Below are positions 23,320 to 34,600 of a DNA stretch of 64,000 nt, piece after piece. Both the position numbers and the translations under genes were made by a program. The stretch comes from Ancylostoma caninum. Lineage: Eukaryota; Nematoda; Chromadorea; Rhabditida; Ancylostomatidae. Every line of letters starts with the position of its first letter. The stretch's first letter is position 1. The notes beneath the pieces were generated by a model. That model had not been told where the DNA came from. It worked only from the letters and a program-made list of their open reading frames with translations, and searched no databases. The stretch is from NCBI GenBank assembly GCA_037903475.1, contig JBAJFG010000037.1, positions 124,001 through 188,000 of the forward strand. Direction: 5' to 3'.

Positions 23320-24025
23320 AGTCAAAAACTACGATGCCCTTCTCATACTGAAATGTCGGCTATAAACAATACATATTGTATCAACAAGCGAGCTACAGAC
23401 AATTCCAAATGTTCATGTGACCCAGTAAAATAGTACTTGAAAAAGTTTCATATTACTTGGGTATGTATTAAGGAGCGCTTATGTGATGCCTAGCGACATA
23501 CTCCTGATCCCACGAAGGCCAGTCAGTAGGCTACTATCGCTTCCCTGGCTAAACGATTTGGGATTGACCACGGACTAAAAGGGATCTTGTGCTTGCGCAG
23601 AGATGCGTTAGGCGCTAATGTATGTTTAAACCTTTCTAAACCCATCTTCTAAACCAATGTATGTCAGCAAGTTCTATCCCTCATACAAACCCGGGTCAGG
23701 AAACTTTAGTAAAGGACTTGAACGTTCTCTAAGAAGCAACCCGGCTACCTGTAAAATGCCTGTAAAATACACATCTCAGCCAATTAGAGGCCTCCACTGG
23801 CGATTTAATAATACGGGTAAAGACGATCAGGTCCGATGACTTAGATTTACAAGGTGAGGAAAAAATGGCTTACTAAACATATGTTGAAGTCCCTTACTAG
23901 CTGATGGAAGGACGGCTGATGCATAAATACAGTGGCATACTGCATATGGATGCGATTTCCGCACATTAGGACCAGTATTTTATAGACAGTTTGTTTAAAC
24001 CGGAATTCAATGAGGGAACTCATGT
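23320..24025. other. No recognisable gene
   Basis: Short frames only. This may be the unrecognisable 5' part of the LINE fragment that follows. Confidence 0.4.
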
Positions 24026-24029
24026 TAGG

Positions 24030-24600
24030 TGCCAACAATTCCGGTCTGCTTTACAAACTTCTTTGACTAAGTTACTTGAATGGCCTTCCGCTTGGGACTT
24101 GACAATCAATTTTGACAAGACATTGGTATTGCAAATTGCAGATATTGAAGTGTACTTTATGAGATTAATGGTGTTGTTTTAAAGACTTGTGGGCAAAACA
24201 AAAATCTAGGAGTTTCATGAATGCAGATTTCCAATCGTTTGAAAATATCGATCGCGCTGTAGCTTAAGCGTACACGTCTATGTACTTGCTGTTCCGCTGC
24301 ACCAAATCCTGCAATCCTCGCCTTCTTAATCTTAATTCTTAATGTTTTTTGCTTCCGGATACTGAAAAATGAAACCAAGTTGAAAGGCAGCAAATAATGG
24401 CTTTTCGAGCGTACTACTGAGGTCAGAAGGGTTCCACTTACTCTACTGGAAAGTTCGACGCAAAATGTTCTTATGTATGTTCATTTTATTTTTTATAAAA
24501 TAGCGAGGTGGTTTCAGCCCTTATCACGAGACGTACTTCAAGCTGAGCATAGTAAGGCCTTCAAGAATAAATTGAGACGATTGGATATTTCACATTTTCT
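24030..24600 (+). pseudogene. CR1-like LINE reverse transcriptase fragment
   Basis: The plus-strand frame encodes SLTKLLEWPSAWDLTINFDK, followed after a frameshift by NKNLGVFMNADFQSFENID and RAVA. The pattern W..W.L.I...KT....., LG..........HI is typical of the palm/thumb part of CR1/jockey-like reverse transcriptases, just after the FADD box. Stops and frameshifts break the rest. Neither the catalytic box nor the endonuclease is present. Confidence 0.6.
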
Positions 24601-24619
24601 TGGCGGTAGCAATAAAAGT

Positions 24620-25692
24620 GATTAATGATCCAACTTTTCAGACGTTTACAACCCTTACAAGTTATCCATGCGGTGTTGGTGTTACATGATCATCTCTTGG
24701 ATTTATACTTTTCTTCTTTCTGGAGAACAGCAATTCTGCTTTATTCTTTGCCGTATTTTCAGATTCTCTTCTTTCAATGTTTTCGTTCTGTGCTTTGGGG
24801 ATCGGTCGCTTCAATTATTGCAGTGTCTTCTCGTTGAGTCATTCCTAGTATTGTCTGCTTTTTTTGGTTTTGATATATAAAACGCACGCAGTATGATGTT
24901 CAGCAGCACCTACCCACTTGAATTTTCCCGAGTAGTCTGAGACTATACAAGTTCTTCCCACATTTTCTGTGTATCATCTCTAAATCATTTCTGGCCTGGC
25001 TATCTACTTTTTCACCCTTTCATTACTCAGTTCGTTTACGACCTCTGTATCCGCCACTTTCATTACACTGTTCGCAAATGGCTCGCCTTCATAGGGGTTC
25101 GCTGGTTACTCGGTAAGTGATATTTTTTGCATGGATACGCTTAACAGCCTTGGCTAATATCAGAGCGGTATTAATTGGTGGATAGTTGAGCCACAGTGTA
25201 CCTTTTCTTTTATCGATTTTACATACGGTCGTTGTTGCATCACTGACTTTAGTGACACTGGTTTTAAGGCGCCCCAATATGGTGTTTCGAATAAAATTTT
25301 TAAAAAAATCTGCAAAGTCTCCATGGTTCCTTAGTAAAAGTTGATGATTATTTCAGTGGTGGAGCAGAGCCTCTCACAACCATAAGGCTTCATGAAAACA
25401 GAATTACACCTCAATGCCATTTTTACAGGAAGGAGTTTGGTTGAATTGAGTTCGCAGATATAGGTTTGGAAGGCTCACTCTCACTACTTCGATCTTCCGT
25501 ATTTTTCCGTTTTCTAGATCAAATCCCAGGAAACGTGACATGGAAGGCAAAAAATGGCCCTAATGGAAAGCGTGAAATGGAGAATTCCACATACCCCTGA
25601 TGAAAATGCTTATTATGTACGCAAAATAAAACCACAGTTGTCTGCTCCCAAGATTCCTCACCCCAATCGAAGAATTGTACAGAAATAGAGAC
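24620..25692. other. No recognisable gene
   Basis: Pyrimidine-rich sequence with short frames. It may be a decayed LINE tail, but nothing can be confirmed. Confidence 0.4.
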
Positions 25693-25724
25693 ATCTCTTT
25701 CAGGGATGAGCGGAATTCCGACTT

Positions 25725-25798
25725 CCGACTTCCGAAACTTCCGATATTCCGGCGTTTTTTGGGCTTCCGACTTCCGAGTTCCGACTTCCGAAAAGTCG
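25725..25798 (+). repeat. Left ACTTCCG subterminal array of the hAT element
   Basis: About ten TTCCG units, mostly as ACTTCCG, with a central ATATTCCGG-GTTTTT interruption. A near-identical block in the same orientation lies at 26978-27036. Confidence 0.8.
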
Positions 25799-26092
25799 CG
25801 AAAAAAGCGGAAGTTTTCGGAAGTTTTGGAGGGTGACCGAGCTGGATTTTCTCATATGAGTTTCGTGGGGTTTCTTAGCAGGTATCGGACACCGTATACC
25901 CTACCCAGCAGTAATACAATACCAAAAGTGGCGCTTTCTGTCTGTCTTCTGTTTTCTTGCATGCACTGTCGTACTCCATCGTATACACGAACATAGGAAG
26001 ACAACAACCTCTAGCCAGAACTTTCACCTTTTTTTCTCTCAAAGAACGAAGTTCTGGAAGTTGCGTTGCGCTGGCTGCGGTTTACTGTTTAT

Positions 26093-26365
26093 CAGTGGCG
26101 GACGCAGAAAGTGGGCGGGAGGGGGGGCGTGGGAAGAAAAGTGGGGTCTCCGCCGTTTTGGGGACCCAGACGGAAAATAAAATTAATAATAATATTAATT
26201 ATAATAATAAACAATAAATAAAAAATATATTAAAAATAATAATAAAAATAAACAATTAAAAATAAACTAACACAAGATTTTTATTTGTATTGTAAAGTAA
26301 TTTCGAAAATTTGGCGACCCATTCTCGGGGGGGGGCGCGCGCCCCCCCCCCTGCGTCCGCCACTG
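26093..26365. mobile_element. Nested hAT MITE, 273 bp
   Basis: The termini CAGTGGCGGACGCAG and CTGCGTCCGCCACTG are perfectly inverted and flanked by 8-bp duplications CTGTTTAT (26085-26092 and 26366-26373). The interior is AT-rich (AATAAT-type), and the right subterminal region is a G-run plus C-run that can form a hairpin. A relative in opposite orientation lies at 49739-49985. Confidence 0.92.
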
Positions 26366-26977
26366 CTGTTTATGTATCAGCATGTGATGCAAATCATAGT
26401 GTTGGAAAGTGAGTTACTTGGATAAGAGAATGCTGTTGATGAACATTGGGTACATGGTGAAAAAGGCAATTAAAACCTCGAAACCATTCACTCTCGCTCA
26501 GTGTACACGTACTGTCAACTGACTAAATAGTATAGAAATGATCCAGAAACAACGATTAGTTCTTTCAAACCATAGTGTCGCACAAGATACTCTGCAGAAG
26601 GTGTGAAAACTACTGGATAATTGACAAGAGAATCTACCGTAGAGTGGAGGAAGTGGAGTGAGAATGGTGGTAATAAGGCTCTAAATACTTCACTGTAAGC
26701 TGTGATTTTGGGAGCAGTGTGATGGCTACACCATTCCAAAAAGCTTTCGTCTCAACTGTTGAGTTTTCCTTGTTTGACCACCATGGTTTACCAGTACTTT
26801 TTTTTCTTTATTCATCGGTGACTCATTTTTCTTCTGTTTTTGAACTCCTGAGTAACGTCATTCATGCGCACAATTGGGTGAAGCTTTTCAAATGAACACT
26901 CGTCGATCTAACAATACACTGGTTGACCTCCCCCCCACTAAAGTCTCCATAGATACATGTATTGGCTACTCTGTACT

Positions 26978-27066
26978 TCCGACTTCCGACTTCCGGCACT
27001 TCCGATATTCCGGTGTTTTTGGGGCTTCCGACTTCCGAGTCCCGGAATTTCAAATCTGACTTCCGC
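26978..27066 (+). repeat. Right ACTTCCG subterminal array of the hAT element
   Basis: This is a direct, not inverted, copy of the left array, including the ATATTCCGG-GTTTTT interruption. Such arrays are usually transposase binding sites. Confidence 0.8.
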
Positions 27067-27399
27067 TCATCCCTGATCTCTTTCTTCCCCTATGCTTTGC
27101 CCCATCCAGACGCCGAAACCGCGGTATGGGCTCTGATGCGCCAAAAGAAGCAATCTTGAGCGTCTTCCTCCATCAAGCCTTCCTCCTTCTTTCCTTCTAG
27201 ATATCTTTTCAGTACAACCTCGCTCTTCCAAGCTCCTCCCGGTCGTTTCCGGCGATTTCCACGCTCATGACTTGAGAAATAGGGTGCTGTTCGTTTCCTT
27301 TCACCATAGCCCATACCATCTCAATCATTGTCATCTTCTCTTGTATCGGAACAATCCGCATTCTTCCTGACATCTCCTCGTCTACCTTGATCACCTTGA

Positions 27400-29510
27400 T
27401 CACCTCGACTCCCATTGGTCTTCGAGTATACCGAGCGGGCCCCAGCAATCCTTCCATTGGTCCCTCTCGCGAGCCAGAGTTGTCCAGTGAATTCTGTCCG
27501 TTCGAAGGACACGGAGAGCATCGTATCTATCCTTGAAGAAGTCTGACCATCGGCTCGGTGGTCTTCTTGTCGTGCGCTTAACGTCCCGTGGAGTCCAGTC
27601 GCTGACGGCTCTTGTCCAACGGTTATCGTTAAAACGCATCACGTGTCCGGCCCACCTAATCTTCAACTTGGCGTAAGCGGCAGCGTCCCTGACCTTCGAT
27701 TGTTGACGAAGGGTGGAACTCCGTATTCCAGCCCCCAATTGCGTGAGGCGGGTTATTCCTGGCATCACCCTCTCGATGGAGCGTTCGATGACGCTGACCG
27801 CATTCTCATCCTGCTTGCGCAACGCCCAGATTTTTGAGGCGTAGGTCAAAGCAGGGAGGACGGTTGTGTTGAAGAGGTGGGCACGGAACCTGGTGTTCTT
27901 CGTCTTCTTCACTACGTCCTCGATGCTCTTGTAAGCTCCCCAAGCCGCTCGTTTCCTCCTGCCCAGCTCTGGAGGTCGTTCATCATGTTGACTTCCCGAC
28001 CTAGGTATACGTAGCTGGAACATTCGGATATGGTCGTTCCGTTGAGTGAGAATGGGGCATCCGGGACCCAGCCGTTCTTCATGAACATCGTCTTCGTGAG
28101 ATTCAGTTGTAGACCAATCTTTCCACACGCGTCCTCGAAGCCGGCCAGCATCTGTTCCGCTTCGCTGATGGTTGGTGTTATAAGAACGATGTCGTCAGCA
28201 AAGCGAAGATGGGTGAGTCGCCGGCCATCAACTTCCACTACCATGCTATCCCATTCCAATTTCCGCATGACGTCTTCGAGAGTGGCGCTGAATAGTTTTG
28301 GCGACACGGTATCGCCTTGCCGAACCCGTCTGTTAGATGACCTTCTCCATTACTCGTCTTGGTGAAGAAATTGTTTCGTCTGGGCGCCGGAGGGCGGACA
28401 TCTTGGTCTTGCGATTGGCGAAGTCTCGGCGGGCGCAGCGAATGCTTTTCCCTGCCTCTGCGGCTTCGGCCAACACTGCTGCTCGTCTCTCCTTGAGGTC
28501 TTCTCTTATCGGTTCTCTGCATCGTTTTGAGAGCTCGGACGTTAGCTGGTAGTTGCCTGCAGCTTTCGCGGCTCCACGCTAGTGTATAAGCTCGAGGGTC
28601 TTGTAAGAGTCGTCTCTCAGTGACTCTTGAACCCTCGGCGCTCTTTGCGCTGTCGTGGAGATGCTGAACAAGCCGATCGTACTCTTCGTCGATGTTGTCG
28701 ACAACCGCATCTTCCCAAAAGCCGGCTAACGAAGTGAAAAAATCCCAATTGATGACGGGTTTGGGACTCCTCCTCTTAAACTTCGAGGCTTTCTCTCCTT
28801 TGCGAGAGAAGAAGAATCTTGCACGAAGAAGGCGATGGTCTGATCCGGTGTAGAACTTCGGTACAACACCGATGTCGGTCAGGCAGAACCTTATCAGACC
28901 GTCAGATCAGACCATTACCTTCTGACGATTGACGATAATGTGGTCAATTTCATTATGGTATTCTCCACCGGGTGACTCCCACGTCCAGCATAGGGAGGTT
29001 GGCTTCTGAAATTGTGAGTTGCCATGGACGGTCTTTTTCACCATGATGAACTTAGACAGCCTCTCTCCCTGTTCGTTCCACTGTAGGCCGTGGGTACCGA
29101 TGTGAAGTTCCTCAGGCGTTCTCCTAGGACCAATCTTGGCGTTGAAGTCGCCAACAATGATCTTGTAGAATGTGTGGTCTTCCCTGTAGAACTTCTTCAA
29201 GTCCATATAGAAGGCCTCAAACTCCTCTTCGTGGTAGCTGGAGTTAGAGCGTAGGCAACGAAGATTGTCAAGACCGGTATTGATCCACATCTTCTCAACC
29301 GCAAACGTCCGATTCGGGTTGTTAGCTGTTCGAATGAATCGGTGTTCATGACCAAGTTCGTGTTGACGAGGACACCGACTCCACCAACTCCTCTACTGTC
29401 GCAGGTCCCAAGGAACAGTTCTTCTCCAGTGTCGAAGGTGGCGTTCAGTAGCCGGCGTCTCCTCGTCTCGGTCAGTCCGTGCGTGCGTTGAAGGTACAGA
29501 CCGTCGTCAT
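27400..29510 (-). pseudogene. RTE endonuclease/reverse transcriptase pseudogene
   Basis: The endonuclease opens with MTTVCTFNART (ATG at 29510) and keeps IIVGDFNAKIGP and EIDHIIVNRQ, parts of the APE-type metal-binding and catalytic core. The RT keeps GDTVSPKLFSATLE (frameshifted) and LRFADDIVLI with its two catalytic Asp. The C-terminal part has ALTYASKIWALRK and IRWAGHVMR. Frames are split by stops and shifts, and the RT fingers/palm segment before GDTVSPKLF is missing, so an internal deletion occurred. In a full RTE this protein nicks DNA and primes reverse transcription. Confidence 0.8.
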
Positions 29511-29518
29511 AGTCCCTC

Positions 29519-29596
29519 TAGTTTTAGGCAGCCTAGATAACTCCTGGGACCTTGTCATAGTTTTAGGCAGCCTAGATAACTCCTGGGACCTTGTCA
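29519..29596. repeat. 39-bp tandem duplication
   Basis: The 39-bp unit beginning TAGTTTTAGGCAGCCTAG occurs twice in perfect tandem (29519-29557, 29558-29596), just upstream of the LINE endonuclease start. It duplicates an in-frame RSQELSRLPK peptide. Confidence 0.9.
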
Positions 29597-30122
29597 CTGG
29601 CGCTGCCTTACCAGTGACTCTTCCGAGATCGGGGAAACATTCTCTATTATTGCTGTGTCGAACTTGAAAAAATTTTAAGCCCACAGGAGATAGCTTGCTG
29701 GGCTCTATCCCCGTCCCGTGGAAGGGTGGAGTGTGACTTCACCAGGAAGTTAGCCGGGCTTCCCGGGAGTGGATGATGGAGCTTATTTGTAGGAGGCGAC
29801 TCCGAACCGCCTCCCTTGTACCTCCCAGTCACTTGAATGCAGGGCTTTTGGTCGGATAGATGTGCAGGATTAAATCTGCAGACATGCAAGCACACCCACG
29901 CACGCATGCATGAACATACCCACGCGCTGAAAGAAGGTATGGATCGTTCCGACACTGCAGAGATAGGGAGTCCATCCCCTGAATCCACCCAGGGCAGGCA
30001 CAAGGCACAAGGTCGCCTTTGGTTTGCGATTAGCCCCCTATCCGCCACCTGGGGACGCGCCACATAGCCTCTTGACTAACCGGCTGGGATCCCTCGTATG
30101 AGGGAGATCCGTGGCCTGGTTT

Positions 30123-31698
30123 ACCACTTTATCAAAATGTATTAGACGACAGCAGCACCTCAGTATATGCATCTCTGACACATTTATCCTCGTTTCCCAA
30201 GCACTGGTTAGTCGTCAGTACACGAGTACTGGCCCCACTAGCATACGATAGGCCTTGCCCACAAAGGCCTATTTTGACTTTTGTGGCATAGGATACATGC
30301 CAATTTTCCACGAAGTGGTGATGCCTTCTTGTATGTCCGTATTGACAGACCTATCTTCTCTTTGCTTAATGCGCTTCCCAAGGTCTTTTCAATTCAGTTC
30401 CAGACCCTAGTCGGCTAAAACGATTTACCACGTCTGAATTTTACGCTGCTGCTGACTTCTTATGTCAAGTAATACTGCGCTACCGTCTTCATATTGACCT
30501 TCGCTTCCGCTCTAGACCTATTCGTAAAAGGGAGGACAGGCGGTACTATAACGTACCTGATTAATATCAACGCTAACCATTCACTAGAATACCGTCGTAC
30601 CTTTTATACTACTTTTCTCTAAAAGCTGTAGAGAAACGCCAAATGTACAGAAACCATGTATAGTGGATGCAGCAGGTAACTCTAGCAATACAGAGTAAGA
30701 GCCTTAGGGTGAGAAGCCGGACGGTGGACACTCCAGTCACGTAATTACTGTATCAGAATAGTAAATCTCTCAACAGTCCCACCACTGCCCAGAAAACCTC
30801 ACCTGAGTCCTCAACAAGGCCCATCTTCGACGAAGATGAGAACGACGATTTGAATCAGAATTTATTTCAGTGAAGAGGTAGGCGCCAACACAAAGATCCA
30901 GATGGCACTCTGAATGCCCAGTTCATTACAAAGGTGACCAGTTCTTCCACATGGAGGCACAAATATGCGCTCAAGAAGCAGCGTTGTCAGATCCAAGACA
31001 CAACTGTTATACATATTCATCATGATATACAAGTACAATATAGAAATAAACACTGGTATTGAGATTCTGAGAGTTCTGATTGGCAGGCAAACACGTAATA
31101 TAGTGAATAATGAAATATATTTGTACGTACAACTCTGAAAATGATATAGGTATGACTACAAAATAGCAAACACCGAATGCACATAGATAAGGCAAGCAAA
31201 CAAACAACTGCCACAAAATAAGATTTTGAATGTACGGTACTGACAATGTCCTTATCACACATTTGAGCGGAGTGAACCAGCTGCAAGCATTTAATTTTCA
31301 CAGACACGAATTAATATCCTTGATTTTGGCATAGGCTAATAATTATGCAGACCTAGACTTTTTTGAGTACAACAGGACACTAACCATGTCGGTAGCAACA
31401 GCAGCTGTGTAGCTGAGCAACAGCATGTCACCAATACAATTGGATTTTCTCACCTCAAAACCATCACATCGTTCTATGTCGGTGAATAGTATTTAAACAG
31501 TAAGAAGGTCTTCAAATAACCCGAATAGAATTTCGCGTCTATACGAACGGCAGAAACTTAACGCTGGAATCCAGCTAATGAGTGGGAACTGGAACAGTAC
31601 AAGCAGGAGAATGGAATGAAGGGTAGCAATGGCAAAGTAGGCAAAATACCGTTTGAGTTACCGGGCACAAAGTAAAAAAGGACGAACGCACATAACTT
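30123..31698. other. Intergenic, no recognisable gene
   Basis: Between the LINE and the 3' end of the zinc-finger-like gene only short frames are seen. A minus-strand AATAAA occurs near 30863-30868, far for a polyadenylation signal of the gene ending at 31699. Confidence 0.4.
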
Positions 31699-34600
31699 CT
31701 ACGTAACACTTGGACCTGGTAACCCAAGAAGTTCGGATTTTCTGCGAAGAATCTCGTTCATATCCACTTCCAGCTGAAAAGAGATCGTTATAAAGATTTC
31801 GACAAGTAGTCTGTTGAAGGCCCCTACTGTTTTTGTTTACTCTGATTCAAATGTGGGTGTGGACCATACACTGACATTTTCCTCACACCCAATATGTGAC
31901 AAAAACTCTACAATAATTATCAAGAATAGAACATGTAAAACCAAGACGCAGAAGAATGAAAATGTGCACCTTTTGTAAATATGAAGTAGTTTCAAAGAGT
32001 TCCTTTTGAAGACGTTCAATTTTCGCTCTCGCTTCCAGAATTTGATGCCCTTTCTTGTGCTCAGCGATGCCTAGTGCCCAAAATTCGTCACGCTCCTAAA
32101 CTGGTCAGTGTAGTAGTCGAAACAACTTGATGTAGCTCACAACCCTTCTTGTCATACTAGCATTGATCCATAAAAATAGTTGAAACATTGAAGAAGGTAT
32201 AAATGTCTGAGAACCAAACTCAATAAAGCAACTTTTCACGAAAAAATGGAAGACAATTAACGACTTCACTAAGTAACTATACCTTGTGAAAACCTACCTT
32301 ATCTCCAGCAATTCGTCCTTCATTGGCTGAATTTTGCCCCAACACCTTAAATAAGCTACTGTTGTTAGATTCGTACTGAAAACAAGGTCGAGGCGGCTCC
32401 AGTTATATAAAATAAAAAGTAAAATCACTCTACCGTTTGATCGAACTGAGGCGGACTTGGTAGTGCATCAGGAGGAGGACTTTCTCCGGGTTCTTCCTAA
32501 ATGAAAGATACTAACACGGTGGTTCATATGCAATAATCTAAAGAACAAGTAACTGCCACCTTCACTAATACAACTTCAGAACATCTAGATACATTTGGAA
32601 TCGCTGTTAAATTCATACGACTTGTGAGTGAACGGCTATCCATCGCTAACGAAGAGCTTCCTGTAATTAGCAAGTGAGAGAAAAAGTTTAACAACTATTA
32701 GGAAAATTTGCCGAATAGGTAACTATACTACTTGAAAAAACAGTCACCCCTTAGTTTATCGCTTGCGAAATCGATGTCGAATTTTCGGATGAATTACTTT
32801 CTCTCAAATATCATGAATCGGGATGTCTCGACCACACAATTTAGCCTGTTCTAAAGTTTCATTTTCAGACCGTGTGTTCCTTTTCGAACCTCTTATGGTT
32901 GGGCACCAATTCAAGTGTTTGGACTTCTTCCTTGGAGGAAAAATCCTCTATAAATCATAACACTGCAGAAGACTGCTTTGCCGACTCCAAAGATACAACA
33001 GAACCCAGTTTCGTCGCCGACAGAGTCAATTAAAGTGGAAGGGTGACGTTGCACAGTGTGCAATTTTGCAAATCTAGCCGCTCGAAATGTATTTTTCGAC
33101 CCGCCCTATCAGGTCGCGTTTACTGCACCAAAATATTCTCCGATAGTCCGCGCCTAAGATACAAGTGGTTCTTCGGCGACCGATCACCTGGCAGGGCATG
33201 ATTAGATAACGAAAAGATACCATTTCTATACAACACCGCCTACGTGAAACATATGAGTACTTCATGATTTATCTCTGTCGTCTATGTTGCCGCCTGAATT
33301 TCCTATTTGGGATCCTTTTATAGATCTTGGAACAAGCTTTCATATTTCCTAATAACCACATTTCTCGGGCATAGGGAAGAAATCCAAACGTATCTTAGCA
33401 ATGAGCAATTAAGCACATGACCTATTTGTGTTTCCGCGTAAATCTAAAAGAAGTTCCACGAGATTTCACTATGAAATTATGTGTAGTGGCTAGCAGTAAC
33501 CTTCCTATATGCGAGCATGTGTGTTATTTTTGCGACCAACTGCGACCCTCTACAGAAAACACTTCGATGTACGCCAGAACAGCTACTCTTTAGGACAGAT
33601 CTTTCCGATGTAACTGAAAGAAATGGGCTTTCAATTCAGCAAAGGGTTCTTTTTTTTTCATAATGCCTTTGGGGATAATGTTACGCAAGACTTTTGCGGG
33701 TCAAGAGGTCTATTTGAGCAACATCTGTGGTTTGTTAACTTCACGCCAATAGTGCACATCATTAAAGCAAGTGAGGAAAGACAAGCAACCACTTTTGAGA
33801 TTATAACGTGAGTAAAAAGAATAGGAATTGGGGAAATAGTAACTCCAGGACTACCGCTCATATGAATAGCTTCATCAGCCCCGGAATGTTAATTTACATG
33901 GAACCCTCACAATTCTCAAGGATTCCAGTAGGATTTGTAGGTTTTGAACAGACCACTCAGAGGAAAAATAACATCAGTAGAAAATTTGATGTAGAGAAAA
34001 TCCGTCAAAAATGGAATAATATTGTCTTCAAAGACATTCTATGTTGAGCTGCCCTATAGGCGACCAGCTTTATCAAGCAAAACCTTCACAAATCCTACTG
34101 GAATCCTTAAGAATTATGAGGTTTCCATGTAAGCCCATGTAAGTTAACATTCCGGGGCTGATGAAGCTATTCATATGAGCGGTAGTCCTAGAGTTACTAT
34201 TTTCTTAATTGTGAAATCTCGCAAAATATCCAGCAGTTTAATGTGTTAGCTCACGTCATGCCTATCATGTGGAAATGTATGGCAATCCTGAAGCAGGAAC
34301 GCATGTCCACGTTTCACATACTTATTTACAACAAACATGCATAGCGACTCAAATTAACGTGGCGCAGAAAATTATCCCTGAGTACATGATTTTGTGCTCT
34401 CAGGCTCTATTACAAAAGTATTAGAATTGCCCTAAATAATTGGCTTCTATGGGTCATGTGCAGTGCATAGAAACAGCAGTCAGACAGAGCATATATGCTG
34501 AAATGAAAAAGAATTTATCCACTGGTTCCCTAGAAAAATAATTTTGATCGGCTAGATGTTCGAAATTACCCACTGCGCGTTGGCGCACTATTTCAAGTGG

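Larger units (their letters stand above)
25701..27075. mobile_element. hAT-type element, 1375 bp, with 8-bp target duplication
   Basis: The termini CAGGGATGAGCGGAA and TTCCGCTCATCCCTG are perfect inverted repeats. They are flanked by an identical 8-bp direct repeat ATCTCTTT (25693-25700 and 27076-27083), as expected for the hAT superfamily. Subterminal blocks of repeated ACTTCCG lie at both ends. No hAT transposase is recognisable. A second hAT MITE is nested at 26093-26365. Confidence 0.92.
27084..30122 (-). mobile_element. RTE-type LINE, decayed and internally deleted
   Basis: On the minus strand, from about 30122 downward: a GC-rich 5' region, then endonuclease (29510 to about 28890), partial reverse transcriptase (about 28500 to 27910) and the C-terminal region (about 27900 to 27400). 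The order endonuclease then RT in one short element is that of nematode RTE LINEs. The left limit is set only by the neighbouring hAT target site. Confidence 0.75.

Noticed and set aside
26333..26352. G-run/C-run palindrome as an independent feature or CRISPR-like repeat
   Set aside because: It is the subterminal part of the nested hAT MITE, and the same GC-rich end is seen in its relative at 49739-49985.
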